Shown: one piece after another, positions 15,849 to 23,639 of the stretch
How positions within the stretch are numbered: position 1 is the first letter of the stretch
How the letters are laid out: every line of letters begins with the position of its first letter
DNA from: Nanobdellota archaeon
Lineage (GTDB): Archaea > Nanobdellota > Nanobdellia > Parvarchaeales > Parvarchaeaceae
Assembly: GCA_021807125.1 (NCBI GenBank)
Contig: JAKAPK010000002.1
Location: 104,454 to 140,252 of the forward strand
Length of the DNA: 35,799 nt
Reading direction: 5' to 3'
Notes under the pieces: generated by a model
What the model was told of the DNA's origin: nothing
The model's input: only the letters and a program-made list of their open reading frames with translations
Databases searched by the model: none
Program-made: the position numbers and the translations under genes

Positions 15849-17261
15849 TTATGTGTCTAATGCTAGTTCAGCTAACTTATTCTGTATCTTTCCCATAAAG
15901 GGATATTTTAAATCGACTAGGCGGGGAATAATTTTTAAATCCAATTGCCTTTTCTTTTTAATATAGCTAAATCCTCTCTTATCAGATATTTCACCTAAAT
16001 AAATTTTGTAATTACATTGAGTATGTGCTGGATTTATTCCGAGTTCACCTTTTGGCATAACGCCATTAAATGGTGCAACAACGTCTATATTATTCCAATA
16101 ATTCCATATCTGCAAAGCTTTTGATTGATCAAAATAGAAGTAGAAATCTGGATATCTACTAAAATTTCTTAATTCCCTATGTATTAGGTGACCAAGTAGC
16201 GGGCCTAAATAATCCACCAGTTCGTCGAATTCCCATTTTAATTTATCCCATGGGGGTGAGGATATTTTGCTATTGAAAAACCGCGCATTTACTAAAAATG
16301 ATAATCTATTTTTTATATAATCAAAAAGTTTATCTGGCTCAACATTACTAACTCCCTCCAGTTTGATTGTTTTAATTTCTTTCGCAAGCTGTGGAATATT
16401 TGGATTAAACCGGCCTAGATCAAAGTCTTTTCCTAGTCCTGGATACAAATTAAACATCAATTCTTTATAGCCCCAATTATTAAATTCTCCTAATTCTTTG
16501 TAGGCGTTTGTCATTTTATCGGTAGAGTAGAGCTGTAAGTATTCTGCGACTGCTTCGAAGTAAATATAACCTAATATTGGTAAATTTTGTATCGCGCTAT
16601 TCAAAATGTCGAAAAACTCTTTTGTGCCAATTTTATAATTTTCATAGTGTATTTTATTGCAGATAGCCAAAAATTCTATTGATTTTTTAATTCGCAACAA
16701 TACTACACTTTTTAGTTTATAACGTTCCTCTTGTGAAAGAAGATATTCTAGTTGTTTAAATAATTGTAAATGTACCGCCCCCAATCTTAGATAATCAATT
16801 CCAGCAAGTCTATTAGATACAGATTTCGGTACGTCTATTTCTATAATTAAAGGTTTTATTTCATGCATAGCTTTCGTGTCGGTTAAAAACATATTTAATT
16901 CTTTTTTAAAAATATATCGACCCAGATTATGCAAACGCAAAACATTATCTTCATTTATTAAGGGAGTACAATATATACTACCTACTAAACAGCCACCGCT
17001 TGCGCATAACTTATGTTCGTCCATTACCACATCGAAATGTCTTGTAAAATGCAACAATTGAATTTTTTTCTTTTCTAGTAAATCAAACATGGAATTTTTT
17101 ATGAGAAGCTTGCCATTCGGGCTTTCATCGACTAAGTACTTCCACTGTTCAATTTCATCTCGTTTAGTTAAGCTATCTTTTAAGTAAGAAATTTGGTGTT
17201 TTAGCGCATCATAAAAAACATGCGCATCGGCCCAATTATCCCACAGAGTATCGTTTTCCAT
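15849..17261 (-). CDS. Unknown 470-aa protein of the CYTH/HD cassette; weak ADP-ribosyltransferase-like pattern
   Basis: I do not recognise this family firmly. It is soluble, 470 residues, AT-rich, without signal peptide or membrane helix. Near residues 69-99 it reads LLHFTRHFDVVMDEHKL then SGGCLVGSIYCTP. A His in an HFT strand (H71), followed about 25 residues later by a Tyr in a strand (Y97), is reminiscent of the H-Y-E arrangement of ADP-ribosyltransferases; a later YIYFEAVAEYL (E236/E240) could supply a Glu. This is inference only. It also has a Cys pair (C86, C91). It is the third gene of a tight operon, 8 nt after the HD gene. The conserved-looking Trp, His and Pro-Gly runs suggest an enzyme. 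Confidence 0.72.
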   Translation of the reverse strand: MENDTLWDNWADAHVFYDALKHQISYLKDSLTKRDEIEQWKYLVDESPNGKLLIKNSMFDLLEKKKIQLLHFTRHFDVVMDEHKLCASGGCLVGSIYCTPLINEDNVLRLHNLGRYIFKKELNMFLTDTKAMHEIKPLIIEIDVPKSVSNRLAGIDYLRLGAVHLQLFKQLEYLLSQEERYKLKSVVLLRIKKSIEFLAICNKIHYENYKIGTKEFFDILNSAIQNLPILGYIYFEAVAEYLQLYSTDKMTNAYKELGEFNNWGYKELMFNLYPGLGKDFDLGRFNPNIPQLAKEIKTIKLEGVSNVEPDKLFDYIKNRLSFLVNARFFNSKISSPPWDKLKWEFDELVDYLGPLLGHLIHRELRNFSRYPDFYFYFDQSKALQIWNYWNNIDVVAPFNGVMPKGELGINPAHTQCNYKIYLGEISDKRGFSYIKKKRQLDLKIIPRLVDLKYPFMGKIQNKLAELALDT

Positions 17262-17269
17262 TTAGATGC

Positions 17270-17995
17270 CTATAAGCTTAATAACACGCTATTTATATTA
17301 TCTTTTCCCATCAGATGCGCCTTTTCACTTTTTACAACCAATTCGTATGCAAAACGCTTTAATTCTATTGGCGCCCGCATCTTAAGAAATTTAGATCTTA
17401 TCCACCATTTCAATTTTGGCAACCTATAACGATCAAGAGCATCTACAACTTTAAGCTCATCAATAATGTCCTTGTTTTTGGCATGCAAACCAAGTCGTAT
17501 TTTATTGAATTGCTCGTATGGTATATCGTGCAAAGCTACCGCTTGTTGGATTAAGCGTCTATCGTTTTTATTTAAAGAAATATTGAATGTCTTAATTACC
17601 TCCTCAAAATTTTCATGAAACCAAAGCGCGGCATTTCTCCCGTGCGGACTCCCTTTATCATCAATCCTACAGACATCATGGATAGCTGCAGCAACGATGA
17701 GATTTATTTCGGCTTTTTTCTCTAAATGGAGTTGCCGCGACAATAAAATGGAATATACTATGCATCTAAAAGTATGTCTTACTCCATGTAGGCTATTATA
17801 TATTTTTGAATTCAAAAACCATTTTTTTGGGACTCTAAACTTTATAACTAATTTTTTAACATCCGAAAAATTAGAAGATAACTTATAATTTTTATTGAAA
17901 TTCGGCTTGTTCTTTATAATCCAATTTAGCGTCTCCGAGTCCATATACTGAAGACTCGGCAAGTTTTTATTGGCTGCTTGTTCGACGAGACTCAT
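17270..17995 (-). CDS. HD-domain metal-dependent phosphohydrolase
   Basis: 241 residues from the preferred ATG at 17995; the track start at 18031 adds 12 residues. Metal-ligand motifs of the HD superfamily are visible: HGVRH (H70, H74), AAIHD (H106-D107), SPHGR (H118), ALHD (H156-D157) and VVDALDR (D185/D188). The expected reaction is hydrolysis of a phosphomonoester or cyclic/oligo-nucleotide phosphodiester bond. The start overlaps the end of the CYTH gene by 29 nt, which implies translational coupling; the 470-aa gene follows 8 nt later. A partnership in which the CYTH protein makes or modifies a nucleotide and the HD protein degrades it is inference. The substrate is unknown. Confidence 0.83.
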   Translation of the reverse strand: MSLVEQAANKNLPSLQYMDSETLNWIIKNKPNFNKNYKLSSNFSDVKKLVIKFRVPKKWFLNSKIYNSLHGVRHTFRCIVYSILLSRQLHLEKKAEINLIVAAAIHDVCRIDDKGSPHGRNAALWFHENFEEVIKTFNISLNKNDRRLIQQAVALHDIPYEQFNKIRLGLHAKNKDIIDELKVVDALDRYRLPKLKWWIRSKFLKMRAPIELKRFAYELVVKSEKAHLMGKDNINSVLLSL

Positions 17996-18551
17996 TTTTT
18001 GCGGTCCGTTCTGCTCTATATTTATCATCAATTTCTTTTGTGAACTTTTTTAGTTCCTCATCCGTCATCAACTTTAAGTTTAGTTCTTTTGCTATCGCCG
18101 CTATCTTTTTCTCCGCAGCAGGTTTTTGATCTAGGCTATTCACAACTATTTCAAGCTCTACATGATAACCCCATTCTTCGCTGTATTTAATGGCGAATTC
18201 TACTCCGCTATAAATAAAATTATGTCTTTTTTGGAAAGATTTCTGCACATCTGTAAAACCTAATAACTCAAACATTTTTGCGGAATTTTCAACATCGGAT
18301 TGAGAGATTGGGATTTCTATCTCCTCAAAATTGCTTCCGTGCCCTATTTTATTAAGTTTTAGAACCAACTTAGCGGATCTTTTTGACAGATTATTTACGA
18401 CTTTCAAAAGTTTATCTGGCAATATGAAGAAATATGTTGTCTTATCGTCTTCGCCAAGGTCTTTTTCTGCATGAGCACTTAAGAACTTTAATAATTCATC
18501 GTTTTTCTTTTTATCCACCATCGAACGATATTCTATTTCTATTTGTGGCAT
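17967..18551 (-). CDS. CYTH-domain protein (class IV adenylyl cyclase / triphosphatase fold)
   Basis: 194 residues from ATG 18551 (MPQIEIEYRSMV); the track's start at 18578 lies inside the IS630 transposase end and is rejected. CYTH features are the N-terminal EIEYR (family consensus ExExK, here with Arg at the last position), TTYFFILPDKLLKV, KLVLKLNKI, FEEIEIP, a KRHNF basic pair near 112, and a closing strand YHVELEIVV. The fold forms an acidic and basic tunnel that binds triphosphates with divalent metal; members are adenylyl cyclases (CyaB) or thiamine- and inorganic-triphosphatases. Which of these applies cannot be told from sequence. It is the first gene of the cassette. An IS630 element abuts its start and may have replaced its promoter. 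Confidence 0.83.
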   Translation of the reverse strand: MPQIEIEYRSMVDKKKNDELLKFLSAHAEKDLGEDDKTTYFFILPDKLLKVVNNLSKRSAKLVLKLNKIGHGSNFEEIEIPISQSDVENSAKMFELLGFTDVQKSFQKRHNFIYSGVEFAIKYSEEWGYHVELEIVVNSLDQKPAAEKKIAAIAKELNLKLMTDEELKKFTKEIDDKYRAERTAKNESRRTSSQ

Positions 18552-19660
18552 ATTATAGCAATCCTCAAAAGTAATCATACACTCCTTCCTTTAATAACTT
18601 TCTGAGTGGATTCAGTGAACACACACTCATGACGACTTCGCGTGGCACGGACTTGACGAACTTTGCCATCTCCAATGCCATCTGCTTTGCGGATCTGAAG
18701 AACCTGTTATTGAGAAGTTTCTTCCGAAGGTAGTTCCACCAGTATTCCTGTGGGTTGAGCCGGGGAGAATAAGGAGGCATGAAGACGACCTTGACGTTAG
18801 GATGCCGTTTGAGGAAAGACTTTATCTTCTTAGAGCTGTGTACGCGGAAGTCATCCATGAATAGGATCATCTTCTCCCCTGGAGACTTATCGATTATTCT
18901 TTTAAGGAACCTTATGAAAGCGGGAGTCTTCGCGCTCCTTGAAGAGGACTGTATGATGTCTCCCGTCAACGGGGAGACCGCACCGAAGACGTTGGACCTC
19001 TCCACGTGATAAGCGGGAGCTTTGACCTCCAACCTTTCGCCGAAAGTCCACCCGTATCCTTTCCTCAACGATCCTCCAGCGGACATCTCGTCCTCGAAGA
19101 GGGCGATTGTGCCGTCCCTGTAAGCCTTCTCCATGGCTTTCAGGGCCTTTTTAGCGAACTTCTGCTGTCTTTTCTTATCAGCCTCCGAATACTCGTGGAC
19201 TGCCTTGACGTAATGCCCGCCCAGGGACAGCAGCATTCTACGTATAGCCTCCCTTGAGACCTCGATCCCTTCCCCCTCAAGGTAAAGCTGTAAGCCCTTC
19301 GTATCCCACATTGTAGTATTGTAACGTGCTTCGATGGGTCGTTTTCCTCAACCAGCTTCTTGAGTTCCTTCTTTTCCTTCTCCCGAAGGAGAGCGACCTT
19401 CCCTCCTTCGGCTTGTCAGCAAGCCTCTTCTCGTGCTTCCATTCCAGTATCCAGTCATAGACTGTAGAACGGTCAACAAGAAAGCGTTTTGCTGTATCAG
19501 AAAGCGTATCACCAATGCTTATCGCATGGAGAGCAAAGTACCTCATCTTCTCATTGGGGTTCCTGCACTCCTTTGCCTTTCTTCTGAGCAACGCTTCGTC
19601 TTCTTCTAACATCTGGGAAATCTCCTCGTCCGACTTCCCTCCACTCCTTACGTATTATAG
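18551..19660 (-). mobile_element. IS630-family insertion sequence (decayed)
   Basis: The transposase reading frame spans about 1.05 kb between two copies of TATTATAG (18551-18558 and 19653-19660). The enclosed length of about 1.1 kb is normal for IS630. No clear terminal inverted repeats are visible, and IS630 elements usually duplicate only TA, so these ends are tentative. The element is visibly richer in G+C than the AT-rich genes around it, suggesting arrival from another genome. It lies directly upstream of the CYTH start codon. Confidence 0.6.
18565..19612 (-). pseudogene. IS630-family transposase, broken by two frameshifts
   Basis: The two track ORFs (19277-19612 and 18565-19311) and a hidden middle segment together make one transposase. 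The N-terminal piece has an HTH (TLSDTAKRFLVDRSTVYDWI). A -1 shift at about GAGGGAAGG leads to a middle frame reading GKVALLREKEKKELKKLVEE and ending NDPSKH. A second -1 shift at about CACGTTAC joins the C-terminal piece, which carries the DDE catalytic core: ALFEDEMS, LFMDDFRVH and PPYSPRLNPQEYWW. All three catalytic acidic residues survive, but two shifts are more than the usual programmed arrangement, so the gene is probably dead unless the shifts are recoded or sequencing errors. Confidence 0.8.
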
Positions 19661-19816
19661 AACGTTACTTCCCGAAATACTTTTCGGTTAACTATTTTGG
19701 TGTCGGATTACTTATGTGGAGAGCTATAATTTAGAGAAAACTATATTTATATATTTATGTAAAATTACATTTAATGAATTAAATATCAGGTTTGTAGAAA
19801 CCGTATAAAAATTAAA

Positions 19817-20554
19817 ATGAAAAACGCAACAAACGATTTGGATAATCTTGAAGAAACCCTGGATAAAATAATAAAGAGTAAAAATTTTACTTATGGATTA
19901 GGAAGAGCATTAAGACATATAAAAAAAGAGATTTTTCTATACAAAAACCACGTAGCAGGCATTAAGAAATGGGGAATGAATAAAAATGGCTTAAGCACAG
20001 AAAAAATCCAAGTTGGTGGTGGCGACCACCCACTAAACGGCTTTTTAAATATCGATATCGTGCCGCCAGCAAATCTTATCTGTGATTTAAGAGAAGGGAT
20101 ACCGCTTCCTGATAAATGTTGCAGCTTAATTTTTAATGAGCATTTTTTAGAACATTTAGATTATCCTACGTCCGCAGAAAAGATAATTAGTGAATTTTCA
20201 CGTATTCTAAAATATAACGGAAAATTAATAATCGGCGTACCAGACGCCGAACTTCTAATAGAAAAATATTTTAGGAGAGATAATAAATTTTATAAAACCG
20301 CGGTTAATCACTGGTTTGGAAAAAGAAATTTGCTCCCGTATATAAAAACTTACATAGATCTTTTGAATTATGGTCTTAGAGACCAAGATGATGATAAAGT
20401 TTATACTCCTCACCTCTGGGCTTACGATTATGAAAAATTAAATTCTTTATTAATATTCGCTGGATTTAGAAAAGTAAATAAGTGGAACTTTGATAAAAAA
20501 CTAGCAAACCCGAGAAGAAAATTTGGTACTTTATACGTTATCGCCACCAGATGA
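19817..20554 (+). CDS. Class I SAM-dependent methyltransferase
   Basis: 245 residues. A Rossmann-type SAM site starts with IQVGGGDHPLNGFLNIDI (about residues 70-88), followed by CDLREGIPLPD, FNEHFLEHL (about 117-125) and ILKYNGKLIIGVPD, the pattern of COG4627-like methyltransferases often found in surface-glycan loci. The substrate is unknown. It has a long AT-rich upstream region (19680-19816) with TATA-like runs. Its 3' end overlaps the convergent P-loop kinase by 24 bp. It is low in G+C, matching the CYTH cassette. Confidence 0.8.
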   Translation: MKNATNDLDNLEETLDKIIKSKNFTYGLGRALRHIKKEIFLYKNHVAGIKKWGMNKNGLSTEKIQVGGGDHPLNGFLNIDIVPPANLICDLREGIPLPDKCCSLIFNEHFLEHLDYPTSAEKIISEFSRILKYNGKLIIGVPDAELLIEKYFRRDNKFYKTAVNHWFGKRNLLPYIKTYIDLLNYGLRDQDDDKVYTPHLWAYDYEKLNSLLIFAGFRKVNKWNFDKKLANPRRKFGTLYVIATR

Positions 20555-21202
20555 ACCATTTCTTATCTGATTCATAAAATTAATCACTAATTGAGCGGAT
20601 TCGACTACTTTCTTCTCATTGTCAGTAGCGACAAAGCTATCACTATTGTAAATTTCACAATATGGTATTCTTCCTTTAAATTGTGTTATTACTAATCTAT
20701 CCCATTCTCTATTAGCGGCACTTAATTGCAATCCGACCTCATCAATTGTAAATTGTCCCCTGTCTCTTTCATCATAGTTGTGTCTTCTTCTCCATATGCT
20801 ATCTAGATTTGCGGTTAGATACGCGGCGCCATCTAAAACTGTTTTATACCAATCTCTTTGCTTCTCGATATATAAGTTTAGCTTTTTAAGGCGATCTCGT
20901 TTTAAAAGAACGACATGAAATGTTGCTATAATCTTCGGATTTATATTTTTCAAAGCCCGAAGATATTTTGGGAAATAGTTATCAGTTATAAAATCCGCTT
21001 CTGATTGTGATAGATTCTCAAGCGCAACATAGCATTCTTTTTTTGGTACTTCTGGAGATAAAGGATCTACATCGTAACCCATAGCCAACATAAAAACTTT
21101 AGAACTTCTAACGAAAAGAACCGTTTTATCTAGTTCTTGCATTTTTCTTATTACTGTATCTTTACCAGAACAATTAATACCGAATAAACCTATTAATGTC
21201 AT
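20531..21202 (-). CDS. P-loop nucleotide/nucleoside kinase-like protein
   Basis: 223 residues. The Walker A variant is GINCSGKDT (residues 8-16), with Asp after the Lys as in some kinases of the adenylate/dephospho-CoA kinase group. There is no clear Walker B, but LLKRDRLKKL and WRRRHNYDERDRG supply Arg residues like a lid that binds a phosphate acceptor. The expected role is ATP-dependent phosphorylation of a small molecule or nucleotide; the acceptor is unknown. It is transcribed toward the methyltransferase and overlaps it by 24 bp at the 3' ends. The promoter region upstream (21203-21355) is very AT-rich. Confidence 0.7.
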   Translation of the reverse strand: MTLIGLFGINCSGKDTVIRKMQELDKTVLFVRSSKVFMLAMGYDVDPLSPEVPKKECYVALENLSQSEADFITDNYFPKYLRALKNINPKIIATFHVVLLKRDRLKKLNLYIEKQRDWYKTVLDGAAYLTANLDSIWRRRHNYDERDRGQFTIDEVGLQLSAANREWDRLVITQFKGRIPYCEIYNSDSFVATDNEKKVVESAQLVINFMNQIRNGSSGGDNV

Positions 21203-21355
21203 ATAGTCACATTTTTACAAAATTTAGAACTCAACTTATTGACTCTATAATCAGAAAAAAATACCATATAATTAATCTAATTGTATTCCATTATTTTATC
21301 CTTTTGTCTAGAATACTATATAATACTTGCCATTACAAATTTAATTAAAACGGCA

Positions 21356-21403
21356 TTGTAATTGAAATGCCATTAAAACTACAGAAAAACAATTAAGCTA
21401 CAA
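21356..21403. repeat. Island-flanking direct repeat, copy 2
   Basis: 48-bp unit TTGTAATTGAAATGCCATTA...AAGCTACAA, the partner of 15718-15763 (three substitutions, a 2-nt insertion). The shared core is AAATGCCATTAAAACTACAG. The decayed Vsr-like gene runs into this unit and is cut there. A further inverted pair GGCAT/ATGCC spans its left edge. Confidence 0.75.
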
Positions 21404-21631
21404 TGCTCGTTTTTTGCAAAACTATATCTGGGCTTCCTGGCAGATTTTTTACATTAAGCGCATAATTTTTATCCCGTAGTCTTTAAGAACTTTAAGAAAT
21501 GACTTTTCTATGTCACTATTCTTAGCCTTATTGGCTTTCATCACATTTGAAATCGAAATATTTTTAGACTTTGGTGGCGCCCCTAGTTTTGGTATCGTAC
21601 TATCCTTTCTCTTTTGCGCATCGATTTCCAT
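21393..21631 (-). pseudogene. Vsr-like (very short patch repair) endonuclease, truncated and frameshifted
   Basis: The 60-aa track ORF reads SNVMKANKAKNSDIEKSFLK and then GIKIMRL, the N-terminal pattern of Vsr-type endonucleases (VMRxxKSKxTxPExxLRKxL...GYRLH). After the stop a second frame continues VKNLPGSPDIVLQKTSIVA, matching the next Vsr motif (DLPGxPDIVFPKxKIAIFV). A one-base loss near TTAATGTA explains the break. The reading ends inside the repeat at 21393-21403, so the rest of the enzyme is missing. Vsr nicks DNA at T:G mismatches that arise next to cytosine methylation. The gene follows the zinc-ribbon gene by 21 nt. Confidence 0.72.
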
Positions 21632-21652
21632 AGAAGGATGCCGTTTTCAAGG

Positions 21653-21790
21653 TTAATTCTTTTTTGGCTTATCCCAATATGGACTTTTACAGCGTGGACA
21701 TACTTTCGGATACTCTTTGCTTCTGGGTGCCCATCTGTGGTGGCAGCGTTCGCATTGATATCCTTTTACCGTTAAGGTTATTTCCGACAT
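21653..21790 (-). CDS. Small zinc-ribbon protein, 45 aa (not in ORF track)
   Basis: ATG at 21790, stop at 21653. The reading is MSEITLTVKGYQCERCHHRW and on to CPRCKSPYWDKPKKN. The two CxxC knuckles (C13/C16 and C31/C34) form a zinc ribbon, and the CPRCKSPYWD ending is common among small archaeal zinc-ribbon proteins, some of them near toxin or nuclease genes. Role unknown; it could be a DNA-binding regulator or an antitoxin-like protein. It is divergent from the transposase, sharing an operator-like palindrome, and is followed by the Vsr-like remnant. Confidence 0.75.
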   Translation of the reverse strand: MSEITLTVKGYQCERCHHRWAPRSKEYPKVCPRCKSPYWDKPKKN

Positions 21791-21848
21791 AGTATATTAC
21801 TAGTAAAGTAAAGTATTTATATCTATCTTACCTTAGTAATAATATACT
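21791..21848. promoter_or_regulatory. Inverted repeat in the divergent zinc-ribbon / transposase promoter
   Basis: AGTATATTACTAGTAAAG (from 21791) is mirrored by CCTTAGTAATAATATACT (ending 21848), with a 20-25 nt centre. It fills the 73-nt gap between two divergent starts and contains TATA-like runs. It could be an operator for the zinc-ribbon protein or an element end. Confidence 0.5.
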
Positions 21849-21863
21849 ACATAAGGATATACT

Positions 21864-23444
21864 ATGAAAGCGCTAACATTAAACGCAAAGGATAGACATA
21901 AGATTACAGCTGATATCTACAAAGTAACCGAGCTAAATCCAAAGCGGCTATCAAAAATTTTACGTAATTTAACTTTAGACGACACGATAAGAAAACGCTA
22001 TGAAGTCTCTAAAGATGCTCTGCTTAAGCTGCTAATACTGGGTAAGCTCAAGGGAATAAAGTTCGATATAAAATTAGTAGATTATCTAAAAACGCGTCCA
22101 GACGAAGCTTTAGACCTTGGGTTCTATAAAGGTGAGAACGGTAATGTAAAACTACCAGATAGGCGTACGCTCGGTTTGTTTAGAAAGAACCTTACTAAAG
22201 ACGAATCGGCACTGGTTGGTTTCGTGGCGAAAACTATAGAAGACGCGCTTTACACTAAGGGCACGTTTTTAGATCTTAGCTGTGCAAGGCAAGAACCAGA
22301 AAAAGAAGTTCTTAGTAAATCTGCTATTTACAAAGCTACGCAGGAGAAAACAAAGGAATTGAGCAGGATGATAAAGAAGACTTTGCTTAAACAACTAAAA
22401 GACCGTACTAAATACAATTCCATATACAAAGACGAGGAATTCCTTGATTTGCTGATACATATCTCGCTTTCGCAGGATTTCGCAAAAGAAGGCGCAAAAG
22501 TGCTCAGGACTTTGAAGGATTCTAAGGTGCCAGTCGGCGCTACTTTGTTCTATTATCTGAAGAAATATAGCTTAGAGGAAGTCTCGAATGTATTTGCGAA
22601 GATATTCGACATAACTTTTTCTATGGCTGAGAAGGCTGGCCTATTGTCTAGAATGACCAAGCACACGATAGCTATAGACTGTCATGAATGGTTCTATTAC
22701 GGCAAGCAGATAGAAGGCGGTTTCGTAGTAGGTAAGAAACCTGGGAGAGGGACTTTAAGATGCTTTAAGTTCATCACGCTTGACATAGTCGACAAAGAAT
22801 GTAGGTTTACGTTGCTCGCATTGCCAGTGATAAAATCTAAAGACGAACAGGTCACACAGGTAGACCTTGTGAAACGCTTGATAGAAAGAGCTTTGGGCAA
22901 GATAAAGATATGGCGTGTCCTTATGGATAGAGGCTTCCTTGGTGCCGATATTATAAATTTCCTTAAATCTAAAGGCCTTGAATTCATAATCCCTGCTAAA
23001 TCAAGCAACAAAGCGACAGTCAATTCTAAACTGCTTGAACCAAACCCAGTAGCTGTGATAAAAGGCGAAATGATGGGTAATTCTAGAGTAAACCTGATAG
23101 TCATAAAAGAATATGGCCACAGATACGGTTTCTTTACGAATATAGAGACTGGTCTAGACGACGATAAAATGGCGATGGGGATAGCAGACTTTTATTCTAG
23201 ACGCTGGCAGATCGAGACCGGTTATCGCGTAAAGAAGTACGCGTTCAGAGGCAAGACTACCTCGAGAAAATACATAATACGTTATATTTATTTCATGCTT
23301 TCTGTCGTATTGTATAACTTCTGGATCCTGATAAACGGCTTGCTTATTTTTGAGCTAAATCTAAAGGGCGACAAGCCGATTTTGTCTGCCAAAGTATTCG
23401 ACGCGATTCTTTACAAGACAAGGGCGTTAGAAGACATTACATGA
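21864..23444 (+). CDS. DDE transposase, ISH3-like family
   Basis: 526 residues. Catalytic motifs: first Asp in TIAIDCHEWFYYG (about residue 272), second Asp in RVLMDRGFLG (about 352), and the Glu in the Y-x2-R-x3-E-x6-K signature, here FYSRRWQIETGYRVKKYAF (about 436-454). This arrangement with D..(F/Y)YYG is characteristic of archaeal ISH3-type elements within the IS4-like group. The reading frame is intact and has a Shine-Dalgarno-like AAGGATAT, so the element may still move. It is longer than many ISH3 transposases because of an N-terminal extension. Element ends were not resolved; a palindrome lies downstream at 23515-23572. Confidence 0.83.
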   Translation: MKALTLNAKDRHKITADIYKVTELNPKRLSKILRNLTLDDTIRKRYEVSKDALLKLLILGKLKGIKFDIKLVDYLKTRPDEALDLGFYKGENGNVKLPDRRTLGLFRKNLTKDESALVGFVAKTIEDALYTKGTFLDLSCARQEPEKEVLSKSAIYKATQEKTKELSRMIKKTLLKQLKDRTKYNSIYKDEEFLDLLIHISLSQDFAKEGAKVLRTLKDSKVPVGATLFYYLKKYSLEEVSNVFAKIFDITFSMAEKAGLLSRMTKHTIAIDCHEWFYYGKQIEGGFVVGKKPGRGTLRCFKFITLDIVDKECRFTLLALPVIKSKDEQVTQVDLVKRLIERALGKIKIWRVLMDRGFLGADIINFLKSKGLEFIIPAKSSNKATVNSKLLEPNPVAVIKGEMMGNSRVNLIVIKEYGHRYGFFTNIETGLDDDKMAMGIADFYSRRWQIETGYRVKKYAFRGKTTSRKYIIRYIYFMLSVVLYNFWILINGLLIFELNLKGDKPILSAKVFDAILYKTRALEDIT

Positions 23445-23514
23445 CTTCTAGACTACGGCTTTCTTGAATAGTCCTAGTCGTACTTATAAAAGAAAACTAA
23501 AAATTTACTCTTCT

Positions 23515-23572
23515 CATCGATTTTTATTACGCTAGGTTCAAGCGTTATCTAAGACTGGTTCTAAAATCGATG
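23515..23572. repeat. Inverted repeat downstream of the transposase
   Basis: CATCGATTTT (23515-23524) and AAAATCGATG (23563-23572) are perfect 10-bp inverted arms around a 38-nt centre that itself holds the small hairpin ACGCT-aggttca-AGCGT. It lies between the transposase stop and tRNA-Thr. It could be an element end, a MITE, or an RNA structure. Confidence 0.5.
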
Positions 23573-23639
23573 GATTTATTGAATACTTGATAAGTCGATT
23601 TAAGAGCTATTGGCACTTTTCGCTCTACTGGAAAGCTTA

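Noticed and set aside
18552-18578. CYTH gene start at 18578 as in the ORF track
   Set aside because: That start lies within the IS630 transposase 3' end; the ATG at 18551 gives the normal CYTH N-terminus.
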